64,000 nt of DNA, taken from Melioribacteraceae bacterium (GTDB lineage: Bacteria > Bacteroidota > Ignavibacteria > Ignavibacteriales > Melioribacteraceae). Positions 53,656 through 62,138 of this stretch are shown here, piece by piece. The notes beneath the pieces are model-generated. The model was not told the origin of the DNA. It worked only from the letters and a program-made list of their open reading frames with translations, and ran no database searches. Within the stretch, counting starts at the first letter, position 1; the number at the start of each line of letters is the position of its first letter. The stretch spans positions 1 to 64,000 of the forward strand of contig JAIOZI010000016.1 of assembly GCA_021740785.1 (NCBI GenBank). The letters are read 5' to 3'. The translations under genes and the position numbers were made by a program.

Positions 53656-54126
53656 ATGGCAAAAAAATACTGGCTGGTAAAATCAGAACCGGATGTGTTT
53701 TCAATTGATGATTTGGCAAAAACAAAAAACCAAACTACTTATTGGGACGGTGTAAGGAATTACCAAGCACGCAATTTTATGCGCGATGAAATGAAAATTG
53801 GTGGTAAGGTTTTATTCTATCATAGTAATTCTGATCCTGTTGGAGTTGTGGGAATTTGTGAGGTGGTAAAGGAAGGTTATCCCGACTTTACAGCTTTCGA
53901 TCCCGAGGATAAACACTTCGATCCTAAAAGTAAAAAGAACGAACCGACATGGATTATGGTCGATATAAAATTAGTAGAAAAACTGAAACGTACTGTTACA
54001 CTAAGTGAAATAAAAGCAAATCCAAAGCTTCAAAATATGAAATTAATTCAAAGAGGAAGCAGGCTTTCCGTAATGCCGGTCGATAAATCTGAATTCGATG
54101 AAATTGTTAAGATGAGTAAAAAATAA
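53656..54126 (+). CDS. EVE domain protein
   Basis: 156 residues, almost all one EVE domain (a PUA-like fold that reads modified bases in other proteins). Features are KKYWLVKSEPDVFSIDDL at the start, TYWDGVRNYQARNFMRDEMK near 30-48, VLFYHSNSDP, and PTWIMVDIKLVEKL near 95. The standalone form is common in Bacteria. It starts one base after the hydrolase stop codon and is followed by the photolyase gene 67-73 bases later. A role in nucleic-acid handling is plausible but not shown. Confidence 0.9.
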   Translation: MAKKYWLVKSEPDVFSIDDLAKTKNQTTYWDGVRNYQARNFMRDEMKIGGKVLFYHSNSDPVGVVGICEVVKEGYPDFTAFDPEDKHFDPKSKKNEPTWIMVDIKLVEKLKRTVTLSEIKANPKLQNMKLIQRGSRLSVMPVDKSEFDEIVKMSKK

Positions 54127-54199
54127 CGAGTTCAGCTAAATTTTATCGATCATTTAGTACATAGTAAGCAGAACTTGGAAGTAAAGGAATAGATTGAAA

Positions 54200-55537
54200 A
54201 TGAATCCAAACAGAATACGTATTCTGCAAAACGGTATTGAAAAATCCGGACCGGTAATATACTGGATGCAGCGGGATCAAAGAGTAAATGATAACTGGGC
54301 TTTGATTTATTCACTTAAAAAAGCGAGGGAAAATAATACTCCGTTGATTGTCGTATTTAATCTTGTTGATAATTTTCTTGAAGCCACATTCCGGCAATAT
54401 GATTTTATGCTCAAAGGATTGAAGGAGGTAGAAGCCTCTTTACACGAAAAAAACATTCCGTTCTATTTACTTACAGGATTACCGGAAATTAACATACCAA
54501 AGCTGATTGACGAAACTGCCGCCGGGTTACTTGTTAGTGATTTCAATCCGCTAAAAATTGTACGCTCATGGAAACGTGACGTGGCAAAAAAGATTAACAT
54601 TCCGTTCCATGAAGTTGATGCACATAATGTAGTACCGTGCTTATTTGTATCGGGAAAAGAGGAATTTGCGGCATACACTATTCGACCAAAAATCACCAGA
54701 CTGCTGAACGAATTTCTGGATGATTTCCCATCAATTGAAAAACAAAACCATTTATCAAAACAACTGCAGAAAAACGATTGGCAAAAGGTATATGAACAGC
54801 TAAGAATAAATTTTGATGTCAGGAAAATTGATTGGTTAATACCGGGTGAATTCCAAGCTCACAATCAGCTCGCTTTTTTTATAGAAAGTAAGATCGAAAA
54901 ATATAATGAAGAAAGAAATGATCCTACCAAGGATGCAATTTCAAACATGTCGCCATACCTTCACTTCGGACAGATTTCCGCACAACGCATCGCAATCGAA
55001 ATTCAAAAGTTTAATGGGAATGAAGAATCGAAAAATTCATTTCTTGAAGAACTCATCGTTCGCCGTGAGCTAGCCGATAACTTTTGTTATTTCAATAACA
55101 ACTATGATTCATTCGAGGGTTTCCGTAATTGGGCTAAGGGAACATTGAATAATCATCTCAAAGATGAACGGGAATACCTTTACAATTTGGATGAATTTGA
55201 AAATGCATCTACTCATGATCCTCTTTGGAATGCAGCTCAAAATGAAATGCGAGTTAAAGGAAAAATGCATGGATACATGCGTATGTACTGGGCAAAAAAA
55301 ATCCTGGACTGGAGCATTTCACCGGGAAAAGCTCTGCAGATTGCAAATCATTTGAATGATAAATATGAACTCGACGGTCGTGATCCAAATGGTTATACGG
55401 GCACTGCTTGGTCGATTGGCGGTATACATGATCGTGCTTGGGCTGAGCGACCGGTCTTTGGGAAAATCCGCTACATGAATTATAACGGATGTAAAAGAAA
55501 GTTCGATGTTGATAAATACATCAGTATAAATAGTTGA
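54200..55537 (+). CDS. phr: Class II CPD photolyase
   Basis: A light-driven repair enzyme for cyclobutane pyrimidine dimers. 445 residues from ATG 54200; an in-frame TTG lies two codons upstream. The N-terminal antenna domain has GPVIYWMQRDQRVNDNWAL, and the C-terminal FAD-binding domain has SNMSPYLHFGQISAQR near 255, ELIVRRELADNFCYFN near 280, then MRMYWAKKILDW and the class II ending GIHDRAWAERPVFGKIRYM. It lies downstream of the EVE gene with the same direction. Confidence 0.93.
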   Translation: MNPNRIRILQNGIEKSGPVIYWMQRDQRVNDNWALIYSLKKARENNTPLIVVFNLVDNFLEATFRQYDFMLKGLKEVEASLHEKNIPFYLLTGLPEINIPKLIDETAAGLLVSDFNPLKIVRSWKRDVAKKINIPFHEVDAHNVVPCLFVSGKEEFAAYTIRPKITRLLNEFLDDFPSIEKQNHLSKQLQKNDWQKVYEQLRINFDVRKIDWLIPGEFQAHNQLAFFIESKIEKYNEERNDPTKDAISNMSPYLHFGQISAQRIAIEIQKFNGNEESKNSFLEELIVRRELADNFCYFNNNYDSFEGFRNWAKGTLNNHLKDEREYLYNLDEFENASTHDPLWNAAQNEMRVKGKMHGYMRMYWAKKILDWSISPGKALQIANHLNDKYELDGRDPNGYTGTAWSIGGIHDRAWAERPVFGKIRYMNYNGCKRKFDVDKYISINS

Positions 55538-55642
55538 CATTTCATTTTACACCGATCTAAATCCAAATAAACTATTCAGCAGAACATTTCTCTAACTGTT
55601 TCGTCTAAACTAAGCAATGCAAAAACCCATAATAGAAAAGAA

Positions 55643-57550
55643 ATGTTAAAAATTCGAACTCACATACAGCTTTCAATTTTGATATTCTCCGGATTTATAC
55701 TATCCGGGTGTAATGTCAGCAAACAGGAAGCACCGGTTTTCCCGGTGGAAGATTTTTTCCGCAATGCGGCAACCGAAAATTTTCAAATCTCGCCCGATGG
55801 ATATAACGTAGCATATCTTAAACCCTGGAATAATAGGATGAATATCTACATACAAGTAGTTGGCGAAGATACTTCCAAAAGAATTACTAATTCAATTAAC
55901 CGGGATATAACAACCTACATTTGGGCTAATGATAACCAGTTAATATATATCATGGACGAAACCGGTGAAGAATATTATCAATTCTATCGTGTGAATATTG
56001 ATAATAATGAACAGATTCAGCTTACACCTAAAGAGAAAGTAAAATTCTATATTGTGAACAAGCTCTCCGATTATGAAAATGAAATGATAATCATGATGAA
56101 TAAACGCGATCCGCAATTCTTTGATGTTTACAGGATGAATGTAAATACAGGTGAATTATCATTGTTACAAAAAAATCCCGGCAATATTACGGGGTGGATA
56201 GCAGATAATGACGGAGTTGTAAAAATCGCAAGAACTACCGATGGAGTAAATACGGGATATCTTTACAGAAATTCCGAGAGTGAAAATTTTAACCCCGTTA
56301 TCGTAACTGATTTCAAGGAGTCGCTTAACCCATTAATTTTTACAGAAGACAACCAACTTGTTTACTGTCTCTCAAATATTGATCGGGATAAGGAAGCGCT
56401 TGTTTTATATGACTTCAAAAATGCAGTTGAAGTTGAAGAGATATTTGAACATTACGATGCAGATATTGAACATGTATTATTTTCTAATGACGGGAAACCA
56501 ATTGCAGCGCTATATGCACAATGTAAAAGATATTACAAATTTTTTGATCCGGAGTGGGAAGCAACGTATAAAAAAATAAGCAGTAAGTTTAAAAATCATG
56601 AAGTATACATCAGCAGTATCGATAACTCAGAAAAGAACTTGATTCTGCATGTTACGAATGATAGAACATTTGGAACATATTATCATTACAATATCGATTC
56701 TGCTAAATTGACTAAGTTGGCAGAAGCAAGTCCATGGCTGCAACAAGAATATATGGCTGCAATGAAACCTATCACATATAAAGCGCGGGATGGATTAACA
56801 ATCAACGGTTATTTAACTCTTCCTTATGGTTCTGAAGCCGAGGATCTGCCGGTAATCGTTTACCCTCATGGTGGTCCATGGAATAGAGATTATTGGGAAT
56901 TTAATCCCACCGCACAATTTTTAGCAAACAGGGGATACGCAGTTCTGCAAGTTAATTACCGCGGCTCAATTGGATATGGGAAGGAATTTTTGGAAGCCGG
57001 ATTTAAAGAATGGGGCGGTAAAATTCAAGATGACATTACTGATGGAGTAAATTGGTTGATAGAGCAGAACATTGCTGATCCTGAAAGAATAGGAATCTAT
57101 GGATTTTCATTCGGTGGATATTCGGCTTTATGCGGTGTAACTTTTCATCCGGATATCTATAAATGCGGGGTTAGCTATTCGGGTAGCACAAATATTTTCA
57201 CATTCTTTGAAGCTGTACCCAAGCATTGGGAACCATTTAAAGAAATGATGTATGAGATGGTTGGTAATCCGAATCAAGATTCATTGATGATTTATAACCA
57301 ATCACCATATTTCTTCACTGAAAAAATTAAGGCTCCTCTATTAATCGCACACGGCAGCAACGATACACGCGCTCCTTTTAGTGAAATAAAAAATTATATT
57401 AAACTGCTAGAGAAAAATGGCGTTGAAGTAAAAACATTATTTAAGAAAAACGAGGGACATAAATTTAATAATGAAGAAAATCGTTTGGAGCTTTACCGCA
57501 ATATCGAAAGTTTCTTAGAAGATAAACTTAAAGGCAGAAAATCAATGTGA
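55643..57550 (+). CDS. S9 family peptidase lipoprotein
   Basis: A dipeptidyl/acylaminoacyl-peptidase-like enzyme of 635 residues. The N-terminus is a lipoprotein signal (FSGFILSGC, Cys near 23), so it is probably anchored in a membrane facing the periplasm. A beta-propeller occupies about 40-380 (FQISPDGYNVAYL, then WANDNQLIYIMDE). The hydrolase domain has YPHGGPWNRDYW, nucleophile Ser near 491 in GFSFGGYSAL, Asp near 574 in AHGSNDTRAPF, and His near 608 in NEGHKF. Preference within S9 is not readable. A terminator follows. Confidence 0.93.
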   Translation: MLKIRTHIQLSILIFSGFILSGCNVSKQEAPVFPVEDFFRNAATENFQISPDGYNVAYLKPWNNRMNIYIQVVGEDTSKRITNSINRDITTYIWANDNQLIYIMDETGEEYYQFYRVNIDNNEQIQLTPKEKVKFYIVNKLSDYENEMIIMMNKRDPQFFDVYRMNVNTGELSLLQKNPGNITGWIADNDGVVKIARTTDGVNTGYLYRNSESENFNPVIVTDFKESLNPLIFTEDNQLVYCLSNIDRDKEALVLYDFKNAVEVEEIFEHYDADIEHVLFSNDGKPIAALYAQCKRYYKFFDPEWEATYKKISSKFKNHEVYISSIDNSEKNLILHVTNDRTFGTYYHYNIDSAKLTKLAEASPWLQQEYMAAMKPITYKARDGLTINGYLTLPYGSEAEDLPVIVYPHGGPWNRDYWEFNPTAQFLANRGYAVLQVNYRGSIGYGKEFLEAGFKEWGGKIQDDITDGVNWLIEQNIADPERIGIYGFSFGGYSALCGVTFHPDIYKCGVSYSGSTNIFTFFEAVPKHWEPFKEMMYEMVGNPNQDSLMIYNQSPYFFTEKIKAPLLIAHGSNDTRAPFSEIKNYIKLLEKNGVEVKTLFKKNEGHKFNNEENRLELYRNIESFLEDKLKGRKSM

Positions 57551-57573
57551 TGATTTCTTATACCTCCCAATAT

Positions 57574-57606
57574 AAACCCGATCCGGTTACGTGCCGGACC
57601 GGGTTT
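57574..57606. terminator. Bidirectional terminator
   Basis: AAACCCGATCCGG (57574-57586) and CCGGACCGGGTTT (57594-57606) pair with one mismatch in 13 and a 7-base loop. It separates the plus-strand S9 gene from the minus-strand YbjQ gene. Confidence 0.88.
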
Positions 57607-57611
57607 TACTT

Positions 57612-57932
57612 TTATTCATCTTCAATTAAAACAGCCGTCCCGTACACAAGTATTTCAGCGGCACTCTGCATTAAGTAGCTGGTAGAAAATCTGACATCGA
57701 CAACTGCATTTGCGCCGAGTTCCATTGCTTCATTGAGCATTCTGTCTATTGACTGCTCACGCGATTCAGCCATTAATTTTGTGTATTCCTCAATCTCACC
57801 TCCGAACATTGCTTTAATTATTGCTGCAATATCTTTACCTAAATGCCTGGCTCTAATTGTATTTCCGCGAACCACCCCGAAGGATTTAACAATCCTTTTA
57901 CCCGGTATATTTGAAGAAGTTACGTAGATCAT
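57612..57932 (-). CDS. YbjQ family (heavy-metal-binding domain) protein
   Basis: 106 residues matching the YbjQ/UPF0145 family: VTSSNIPGKRIVKSFGVVRGNTIRA at the N-terminus, ARHLGKDIAAIIKAMFGGEIEEY in the centre, and AMELGANAVVDVRFST near 75. Such proteins form ring-like oligomers; the function is poorly defined. It overlaps the anti-sigma-like gene by four bases and is the last gene of the sigma operon. Confidence 0.88.
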   Translation of the reverse strand: MIYVTSSNIPGKRIVKSFGVVRGNTIRARHLGKDIAAIIKAMFGGEIEEYTKLMAESREQSIDRMLNEAMELGANAVVDVRFSTSYLMQSAAEILVYGTAVLIEDE

Positions 57933-58372
57933 CTTTGAATCTCCTTATACTTGTCTTTACTCCAAAGAGTAATTTTTTCTCTAAAAATTGATATCACTAA
58001 AATTACTGCCCCAATTACTACAGCGCCTACCCCGTATTTAAGCAAGGCAGGCATTGCATCATTGGCAATAAACTTTTCAACCGCTTCTCCTATTGCATAT
58101 CCGCCGACAATTATTGCTCCGATCAGAAAGATGATCCAACCGAGACTTCTCTCAATCTTATTGTAAGTTACTGTCCAGTAATTATCCCATATTTCCTTGG
58201 AAGGATTTTTAAGTGTCATTTTTTTTAATACCTCCCTTATATTTTGTTGTTCTTCAACTTCAATTTTAAAATTTGGATCGGATTGGATTAATTCATCGAA
58301 CCGGTTCTTTTCATCCTGCGATAATGATCCGGATAAATATTTTTCAAGAATAATTATTTTGTCTTCTTTCAT
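57929..58372 (-). CDS. Putative anti-sigma factor, membrane protein
   Basis: 147 residues. The first ~50 resemble an anti-sigma N-terminus (LEKYLSGSLSQDEKNRFDELIQSDPNF), then a linker, then two membrane helices at about 80-100 and 115-138 and a short basic tail. It overlaps the sigma factor gene by four bases (ATGA), the usual arrangement for a cognate pair. Assignment as anti-sigma comes from position and this N-terminal pattern; no zinc-binding HxxxCxxC motif is seen. Confidence 0.75.
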   Translation of the reverse strand: MKEDKIIILEKYLSGSLSQDEKNRFDELIQSDPNFKIEVEEQQNIREVLKKMTLKNPSKEIWDNYWTVTYNKIERSLGWIIFLIGAIIVGGYAIGEAVEKFIANDAMPALLKYGVGAVVIGAVILVISIFREKITLWSKDKYKEIQR

Positions 58373-58887
58373 TTGATATACTTCTCTAATTTCTTACCAA
58401 GCTTTTTCCTTGCATAGAACAATTTTGACATTACTGTACCAACCGGGATTTGTAAAATTTCCGAAATTTCCTGATAGCTCATATCCTGAAACTCTCTCAA
58501 TATTATAACTTCCCTATCCATTTCCGATAATTCGAGAATCCCCGTTTCAATTATGTTTTTTAATTCTGCCTTTTCTAAATTGATTTCCGTGTCCTCCGAT
58601 GATGGATACTCTTCCCATTCCAGAAAATCGCCGGTTATAAATTTTTTATTGTCTCTGATTACATTCAAACAATAGTTTCGCAGAATTTTATAATACCATG
58701 TGAAAAAGTTTTTTGATCTGTCGAATTTATCAAAACTCCCGTATGCCCTTATAAATGCAGCCTGCGATGCATCCATTGCTTCATCATGTGAACCCAGAAA
58801 ACCAAGCGCGGAAAAATAAGCTCGTTTCATATTCAATTTCACCAGTTTTGAAAATTCTATTTTTTGATCAATAGTAAGATTTAACAA
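58369..58887 (-). CDS. ECF-type RNA polymerase sigma factor
   Basis: 172 residues with sigma region 2 (DASQAAFIRAYGSFDKFDR then FFTWYYKILRNYCLNVIRD, about 38-80) and region 4 (LSEMDREVIILREFQDMSYQEISEILQIPVGTVMSKLF, about 118-155, here cited by its ends). Core -10 and -35 recognition helices are intact. The start is TTG 58887; no ATG lies near the expected N-terminus. It heads a three-gene operon with the anti-sigma-like and YbjQ genes. The upstream region holds an A9-C-T9 tract (58940-58958). Confidence 0.9.
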   Translation of the reverse strand: MLNLTIDQKIEFSKLVKLNMKRAYFSALGFLGSHDEAMDASQAAFIRAYGSFDKFDRSKNFFTWYYKILRNYCLNVIRDNKKFITGDFLEWEEYPSSEDTEINLEKAELKNIIETGILELSEMDREVIILREFQDMSYQEISEILQIPVGTVMSKLFYARKKLGKKLEKYIK

Positions 58888-59067
58888 CTTTTTCCCGAAT
58901 TCTTATTTGTGATACACAGGAAATTAGTTTTTATTCAGCAAAAAAAAACTTTTTTTTTGAAGGAGTGCTTTCCGTATTGTGAATGGTATTTAGGTTTATT
59001 AAATGAATGAGGATATTGTGCGCTTTAGTTTCAAGCCGAGAAAGGTTAGCGGATTGGCGAATTAGCG

Positions 59068-59123
59068 CCAACCTTCGCCAAGGCTTCCTCCTACGCTGAA
59101 GCTACGGAGGACAGGACGGTTGG
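59068..59123. repeat. Large imperfect hairpin with CGTAGC-type core
   Basis: CCAACC (59068-59073) pairs with GGTTGG (59118-59123), and inside it TCCTCC (59086-59091) pairs with GGAGGA (59106-59111). On the minus strand the core reads CCGTAGCTTCAGCGTAGG, closely related to CCGTAGCTTTAGTATAGG and CCGTAGCTTTAGGGTAGG in direct repeat copies A and B, so all three belong to one motif family. Confidence 0.6.
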
Positions 59124-59188
59124 TAAAAATTTGCGGATTGATGGATTTTGTGGATAAACGAATTGCGGATTTGCGGATTTTCACGGAG

Positions 59189-59230
59189 ACTTCTTTGTGT
59201 AACTTCGTGACTTCTTCGTGTAACTCCGTG
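59189..59230. repeat. Tandem 21-bp repeat (two copies)
   Basis: Two adjacent 21-bp units, 59189-59209 and 59210-59230, share ACTTCTTnGTGTAACTnCGTG and differ at two positions. The unit length is three heptamers, in line with the 7-bp periodicity around it. Confidence 0.7.
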
Positions 59231-59312
59231 CAACTCTGCTTTATCTTACTTTTCTATTTTCAATAGTCAATCTGCCTTTCCTTAATAACATAATAACTGA
59301 ATAACTATAATT

Positions 59313-59388
59313 GGATTTGCGAATTACGAATTAGCGGATTACGGATTTTCGGATTGTCGAATTTGCGGATTAACGCATTACCGGATTG
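59313..59388. repeat. Degenerate GCGGATT-word block
   Basis: About nine words of the type nnCGnATT (GCGAATT, ACGAATT, GCGGATT, ACGGATT, TCGGATT, GTCGAATT, GCGGATT, ACGCATT, CCGGATT) follow one another at 7-8 bp spacing. The same word occurs at 59133, 59165 and 59173. It resembles the heptamer arrays but with a different consensus and looser phase. Confidence 0.6.
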
Positions 59389-59447
59389 GCCTGAAAAAGA
59401 TAAACCGCGGAGACACGAAGACACAAAGAATTTAATTTCATTATAAT

Positions 59448-59530
59448 TTTTTATATTATTCTGGTTTTTCAATAGCCACTTGTCAGTTTTAATCACCGTA
59501 GCTTTAGGGTAGGTGATAGTCAATATTCAA
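59448..59530 (+). repeat. Dispersed direct repeat, copy B (~83 bp)
   Basis: Gapless counterpart of 564-646. It differs at a handful of positions, for example AGCCACTTG for AGTCAATCG and AGGGTAGG for AGTATAGG. It lies immediately before heptamer array 2. Confidence 0.75.
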
Positions 59531-59531
59531 T

Positions 59532-59671
59532 TCACCGCTTTTACTCTACACGCTTTGCTCTTTGCCTTTTGCTTTTGGATTTTTTCCATTTCTCCTTTTC
59601 TTTTTGCTCTCTGCGCAATGCCCTTTGCCTTTCACCCTTTGCGCTTTGCTTTCTGCCCCTCACTCCGCCTC
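59532..59671. repeat. Heptamer array 2 (CTTTGCY-like, strict 7-bp phase)
   Basis: Twenty 7-bp units in one phase, including CTTTGCT (59553), CTTTGCC, TTTTGCT, TTTGGAT, CTTTTCT, TTTTGCT, CTCTGCG, CAATGCC, CTTTGCC, TTTCACC, CTTTGCG and CTTTGCT. The neighbouring pair CTTTGCC-TTTCACC also occurs in array 1 (412-425). It ends 16 bases past the stop side of the DUF4340 gene, at the 3' end of the Gld-like operon. Confidence 0.8.
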
Positions 59672-59686
59672 TGCAAATAGAAGTAA

Positions 59687-60619
59687 TTAATTTTTATGAA
59701 ATTTTTTCAATCCGACAAATATTTTTCCCGTCAAATCATTCTTTGTGCCGTTGAAAAATGATTCTGCATTATCCGTCGAATGTATAGTGTAGCCCGCATC
59801 ATTTTTATATGCATTAATTCTAATTGTATTTCCGTCACCCTTTTCAATATCGAGATACATTTCAGTCGCAGGCAGAGTATTTTCGTCAACATTGACAAAT
59901 TCGGTTCCGTTTAAATTGGAAAGCTGACGCAGATATTTCTCGGTATTTGCAGAATCAAGCTCGGCGCCGTTGTGAGTCCATTTACCATCAACCTTTACAA
60001 TTTGGAAAGAAGAATCTGCGGGATAATTAAATGACAATTTATTCCAACCGTTAAACGTTCCGCGTACAATTCTTTCATCACGAAATGATTCGGCATTCTT
60101 ATTAAAAGTCATATCGAGAAAACCGTCAACTTCATACACATCCGTATCGCCCGATAACCTGACATACGTTGACATACTCCGCGGCTGCTGAAATTGAAAT
60201 CTTCCCAAAATAATGTTAAGAGTTTTATCGCCGTCTTCCCAAACTTCAAGCCGGGTTCCGGTGGTATCAACTTGAAAGTCAGTCCATTTTGCTTCATCTC
60301 TTGCGGCTAATCTTTTCGGCTTTATCTGCAGCAGTTGAGTAAACACATTTTGGATTTTTCTAGCGGGAACGGCTGCAGTGCTGCCATTCTCCAATTCAAC
60401 TTTCCACTGTGCGCCGTCCTTGAACAATCTAACTTCTTCATGCTTAGTTGTCTTCGGAAAAATTTTAATTTCGGTAACAGAGGAGGTATCGATTGACACC
60501 AATTCATCACGGAAAGTTCTTTCATTTGCATCACCGTTCCAGAAAACAATCACCAGTACCAGCAGTAAAAGAACACCGAAAATAATTGAAAGCAATTTGT
60601 TTGATACGTTACTAAACAT
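59687..60619 (-). CDS. DUF4340 domain protein
   Basis: 310 residues with an N-terminal membrane anchor (LLSIIFGVLLLLVLVIVFW) and an extracytoplasmic beta-rich region containing repeated DUF4340-like parts. EVRLFKDGAQWKVE and SFQIVKVDGKWTHNG are two copies of the same strand-turn motif, near 60 and 210. DUF4340 proteins regularly sit next to GldG-like genes. It overlaps the GldG-like gene by 8 bases and is the last gene of the ABC operon. Confidence 0.88.
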   Translation of the reverse strand: MFSNVSNKLLSIIFGVLLLLVLVIVFWNGDANERTFRDELVSIDTSSVTEIKIFPKTTKHEEVRLFKDGAQWKVELENGSTAAVPARKIQNVFTQLLQIKPKRLAARDEAKWTDFQVDTTGTRLEVWEDGDKTLNIILGRFQFQQPRSMSTYVRLSGDTDVYEVDGFLDMTFNKNAESFRDERIVRGTFNGWNKLSFNYPADSSFQIVKVDGKWTHNGAELDSANTEKYLRQLSNLNGTEFVNVDENTLPATEMYLDIEKGDGNTIRINAYKNDAGYTIHSTDNAESFFNGTKNDLTGKIFVGLKKFHKN

Positions 60620-62129
60620 AATTTGTCGACATTAATTTTGATTTAACTTTTCTTCTCATTTGAAAACGGATAATTCCGTAAATAATAATTAACAAGATCG
60701 GCACAAGGAAATTTAGATATTTCAACAAGGTCTTCGTGCTGTCTTCAATATCTTTATCAATTAATCGTGCTGTGACGCCCTTCGTCCGCAGTTCAACCAG
60801 ACCGGTATCGTCGGTCAACCAATCAATAGAGTTTACAAGCAGACTTATATTATCCTGCTGCATCTGCTGACCTTCGGGCGCAACAGCAAAGTCTCCATCT
60901 CCGAAGATGACCATTTTACTTAAAACACTATTGCTGCTGAGCGGACCTTCAAGCGCAACAGCCACCGGCAGATTAGACATCGGGAAATCTGTCTTCTTCC
61001 AATCTTTCATTACATCAAAATAGAGCGGTAAACTCTTTACTCCCGATTGCTTGGATGAAATTGCTAACGGAATGACCGATATTGATGTATCTATATTTGT
61101 GATTTTAAGCGGACTCACAAACGGCATAACAACCGCTTCCAATCCCTCGGTAATCGGATGATCGGAAAATGATTTGATGATCGGGATAAACGGAAAACTG
61201 ACCGGGGTATTCATCACAAACATTCCCTGCTGCTGCCTTACAGAAACATTGCTGCAATTTACATCAATCAAGAAATTGTTTTCTATTTCAATTCCTTTTG
61301 TTTTTATCCAATCTTCAAAACCGGTTTCAACATCTTCGCCCTGAGCATTTTGCAGGTTTCCTTCTACAGTATTTAATGCAGCAACTAATCTGCCGCCCCT
61401 TGAAAGAAATTCATCAAGATAATCTAGATCGCGTGATATCACGGTATCTTTAGGAGCAATGATCGCTAAGGTATTAATATCCATCGGTACGCCCAATGTA
61501 TCTGAAAATGTTACGGGCTGAACATCATATAATATTGAAAGCGATTTTTGTACTTGTGCCAATTGATTCAATGCAGGTTCGCCGTGCCCTTGCAGAATCC
61601 CAACCTTTGGTTTTTCATCAATCGTTAACTTCTTGATACTGGTAGTAAGTGAATATTCCATCGCGGCGCCCGGCTGCAAAAATGGAATAACTTCCTTTTT
61701 CTCACCCAATTGAACTACCGCACCAAGATATGCGCGCTGCTGTTTTAATTGATCGCGTTCACGCACGTTTATCATAATCGGACCGATGCCGTTCTGCTGG
61801 GCTTTCATTTCCGTTTCTTGATCTTCATTCGGATTTACAAACTCGTAAACCACCTGTCCTCCTGAAGCATTGCTGTATTCGATCAATAAATCCATAAAAT
61901 CCGTCCGAACTCGAGCAATATCCGGCGGTAGATCTTCGCTGAAATATGCGGTTACAGTTACAGGAACATCAAGGTTTTCGAGAATGTCTTCCGTAGCATT
62001 ACTCAAGCTGTACCGCTGGTCGGCAGTAAAATCGAACCGGAAGAATAACTTGTCCGAAAGTATATTGACCAATACAAGAATGGCAAAAAGGAGTAATATT
62101 GTTGTTTGAACTTTTTTTCTAGTTAACAT
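60612..62129 (-). CDS. GldG-like ABC transporter auxiliary protein
   Basis: 505 residues with an N-terminal helix (TILLLFAILVLVNILSDKLF), the GldG/IFT52-like extracytoplasmic domain (FRFDFTADQRYSLSNAT, ILENLDVPVTVTAYFSEDLP, KVGILQGHGEPAL), and a C-terminal helix (FLVPILLIIIYGIIRF). It matches the ABC-type uncharacterised transport system family. In flavobacteria GldG acts with GldA and GldF in gliding; outside that group its substrate is unknown. It is 9 bases from the permease gene and overlaps the DUF4340 gene. Confidence 0.88.
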   Translation of the reverse strand: MLTRKKVQTTILLLFAILVLVNILSDKLFFRFDFTADQRYSLSNATEDILENLDVPVTVTAYFSEDLPPDIARVRTDFMDLLIEYSNASGGQVVYEFVNPNEDQETEMKAQQNGIGPIMINVRERDQLKQQRAYLGAVVQLGEKKEVIPFLQPGAAMEYSLTTSIKKLTIDEKPKVGILQGHGEPALNQLAQVQKSLSILYDVQPVTFSDTLGVPMDINTLAIIAPKDTVISRDLDYLDEFLSRGGRLVAALNTVEGNLQNAQGEDVETGFEDWIKTKGIEIENNFLIDVNCSNVSVRQQQGMFVMNTPVSFPFIPIIKSFSDHPITEGLEAVVMPFVSPLKITNIDTSISVIPLAISSKQSGVKSLPLYFDVMKDWKKTDFPMSNLPVAVALEGPLSSNSVLSKMVIFGDGDFAVAPEGQQMQQDNISLLVNSIDWLTDDTGLVELRTKGVTARLIDKDIEDSTKTLLKYLNFLVPILLIIIYGIIRFQMRRKVKSKLMSTNYV

Positions 62130-62138
62130 GGCAATCCG

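Larger units (their letters stand above)
58888..59686. other. 800-base non-coding region made largely of repeats
   Basis: No gene. In order it holds an A9CT9 palindrome (58940-58958), an inverted hairpin (59068-59123), GCGGATT-type words, a 21-bp tandem pair (59189-59230), a second GCGGATT-rich block (59313-59388), direct repeat copy B and heptamer array 2. Short frames at 59305-59523 and 59569-59754 follow the repeats and are not coding. Most of the periodicity is 7 or a multiple of 7. Confidence 0.7.

Noticed and set aside
58940-58958. A9-C-T9 tract as a terminator or phase-variable switch
   Set aside because: It is upstream of the sigma gene, has no coding role, and a weak A-T stem with a single-base loop is not a credible terminator. 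Variation cannot be judged from one sequence.
59305-59754. Short frames in the second repeat region
   Set aside because: They track GCGGATT and CTTTGCY repeats and have no start signals.
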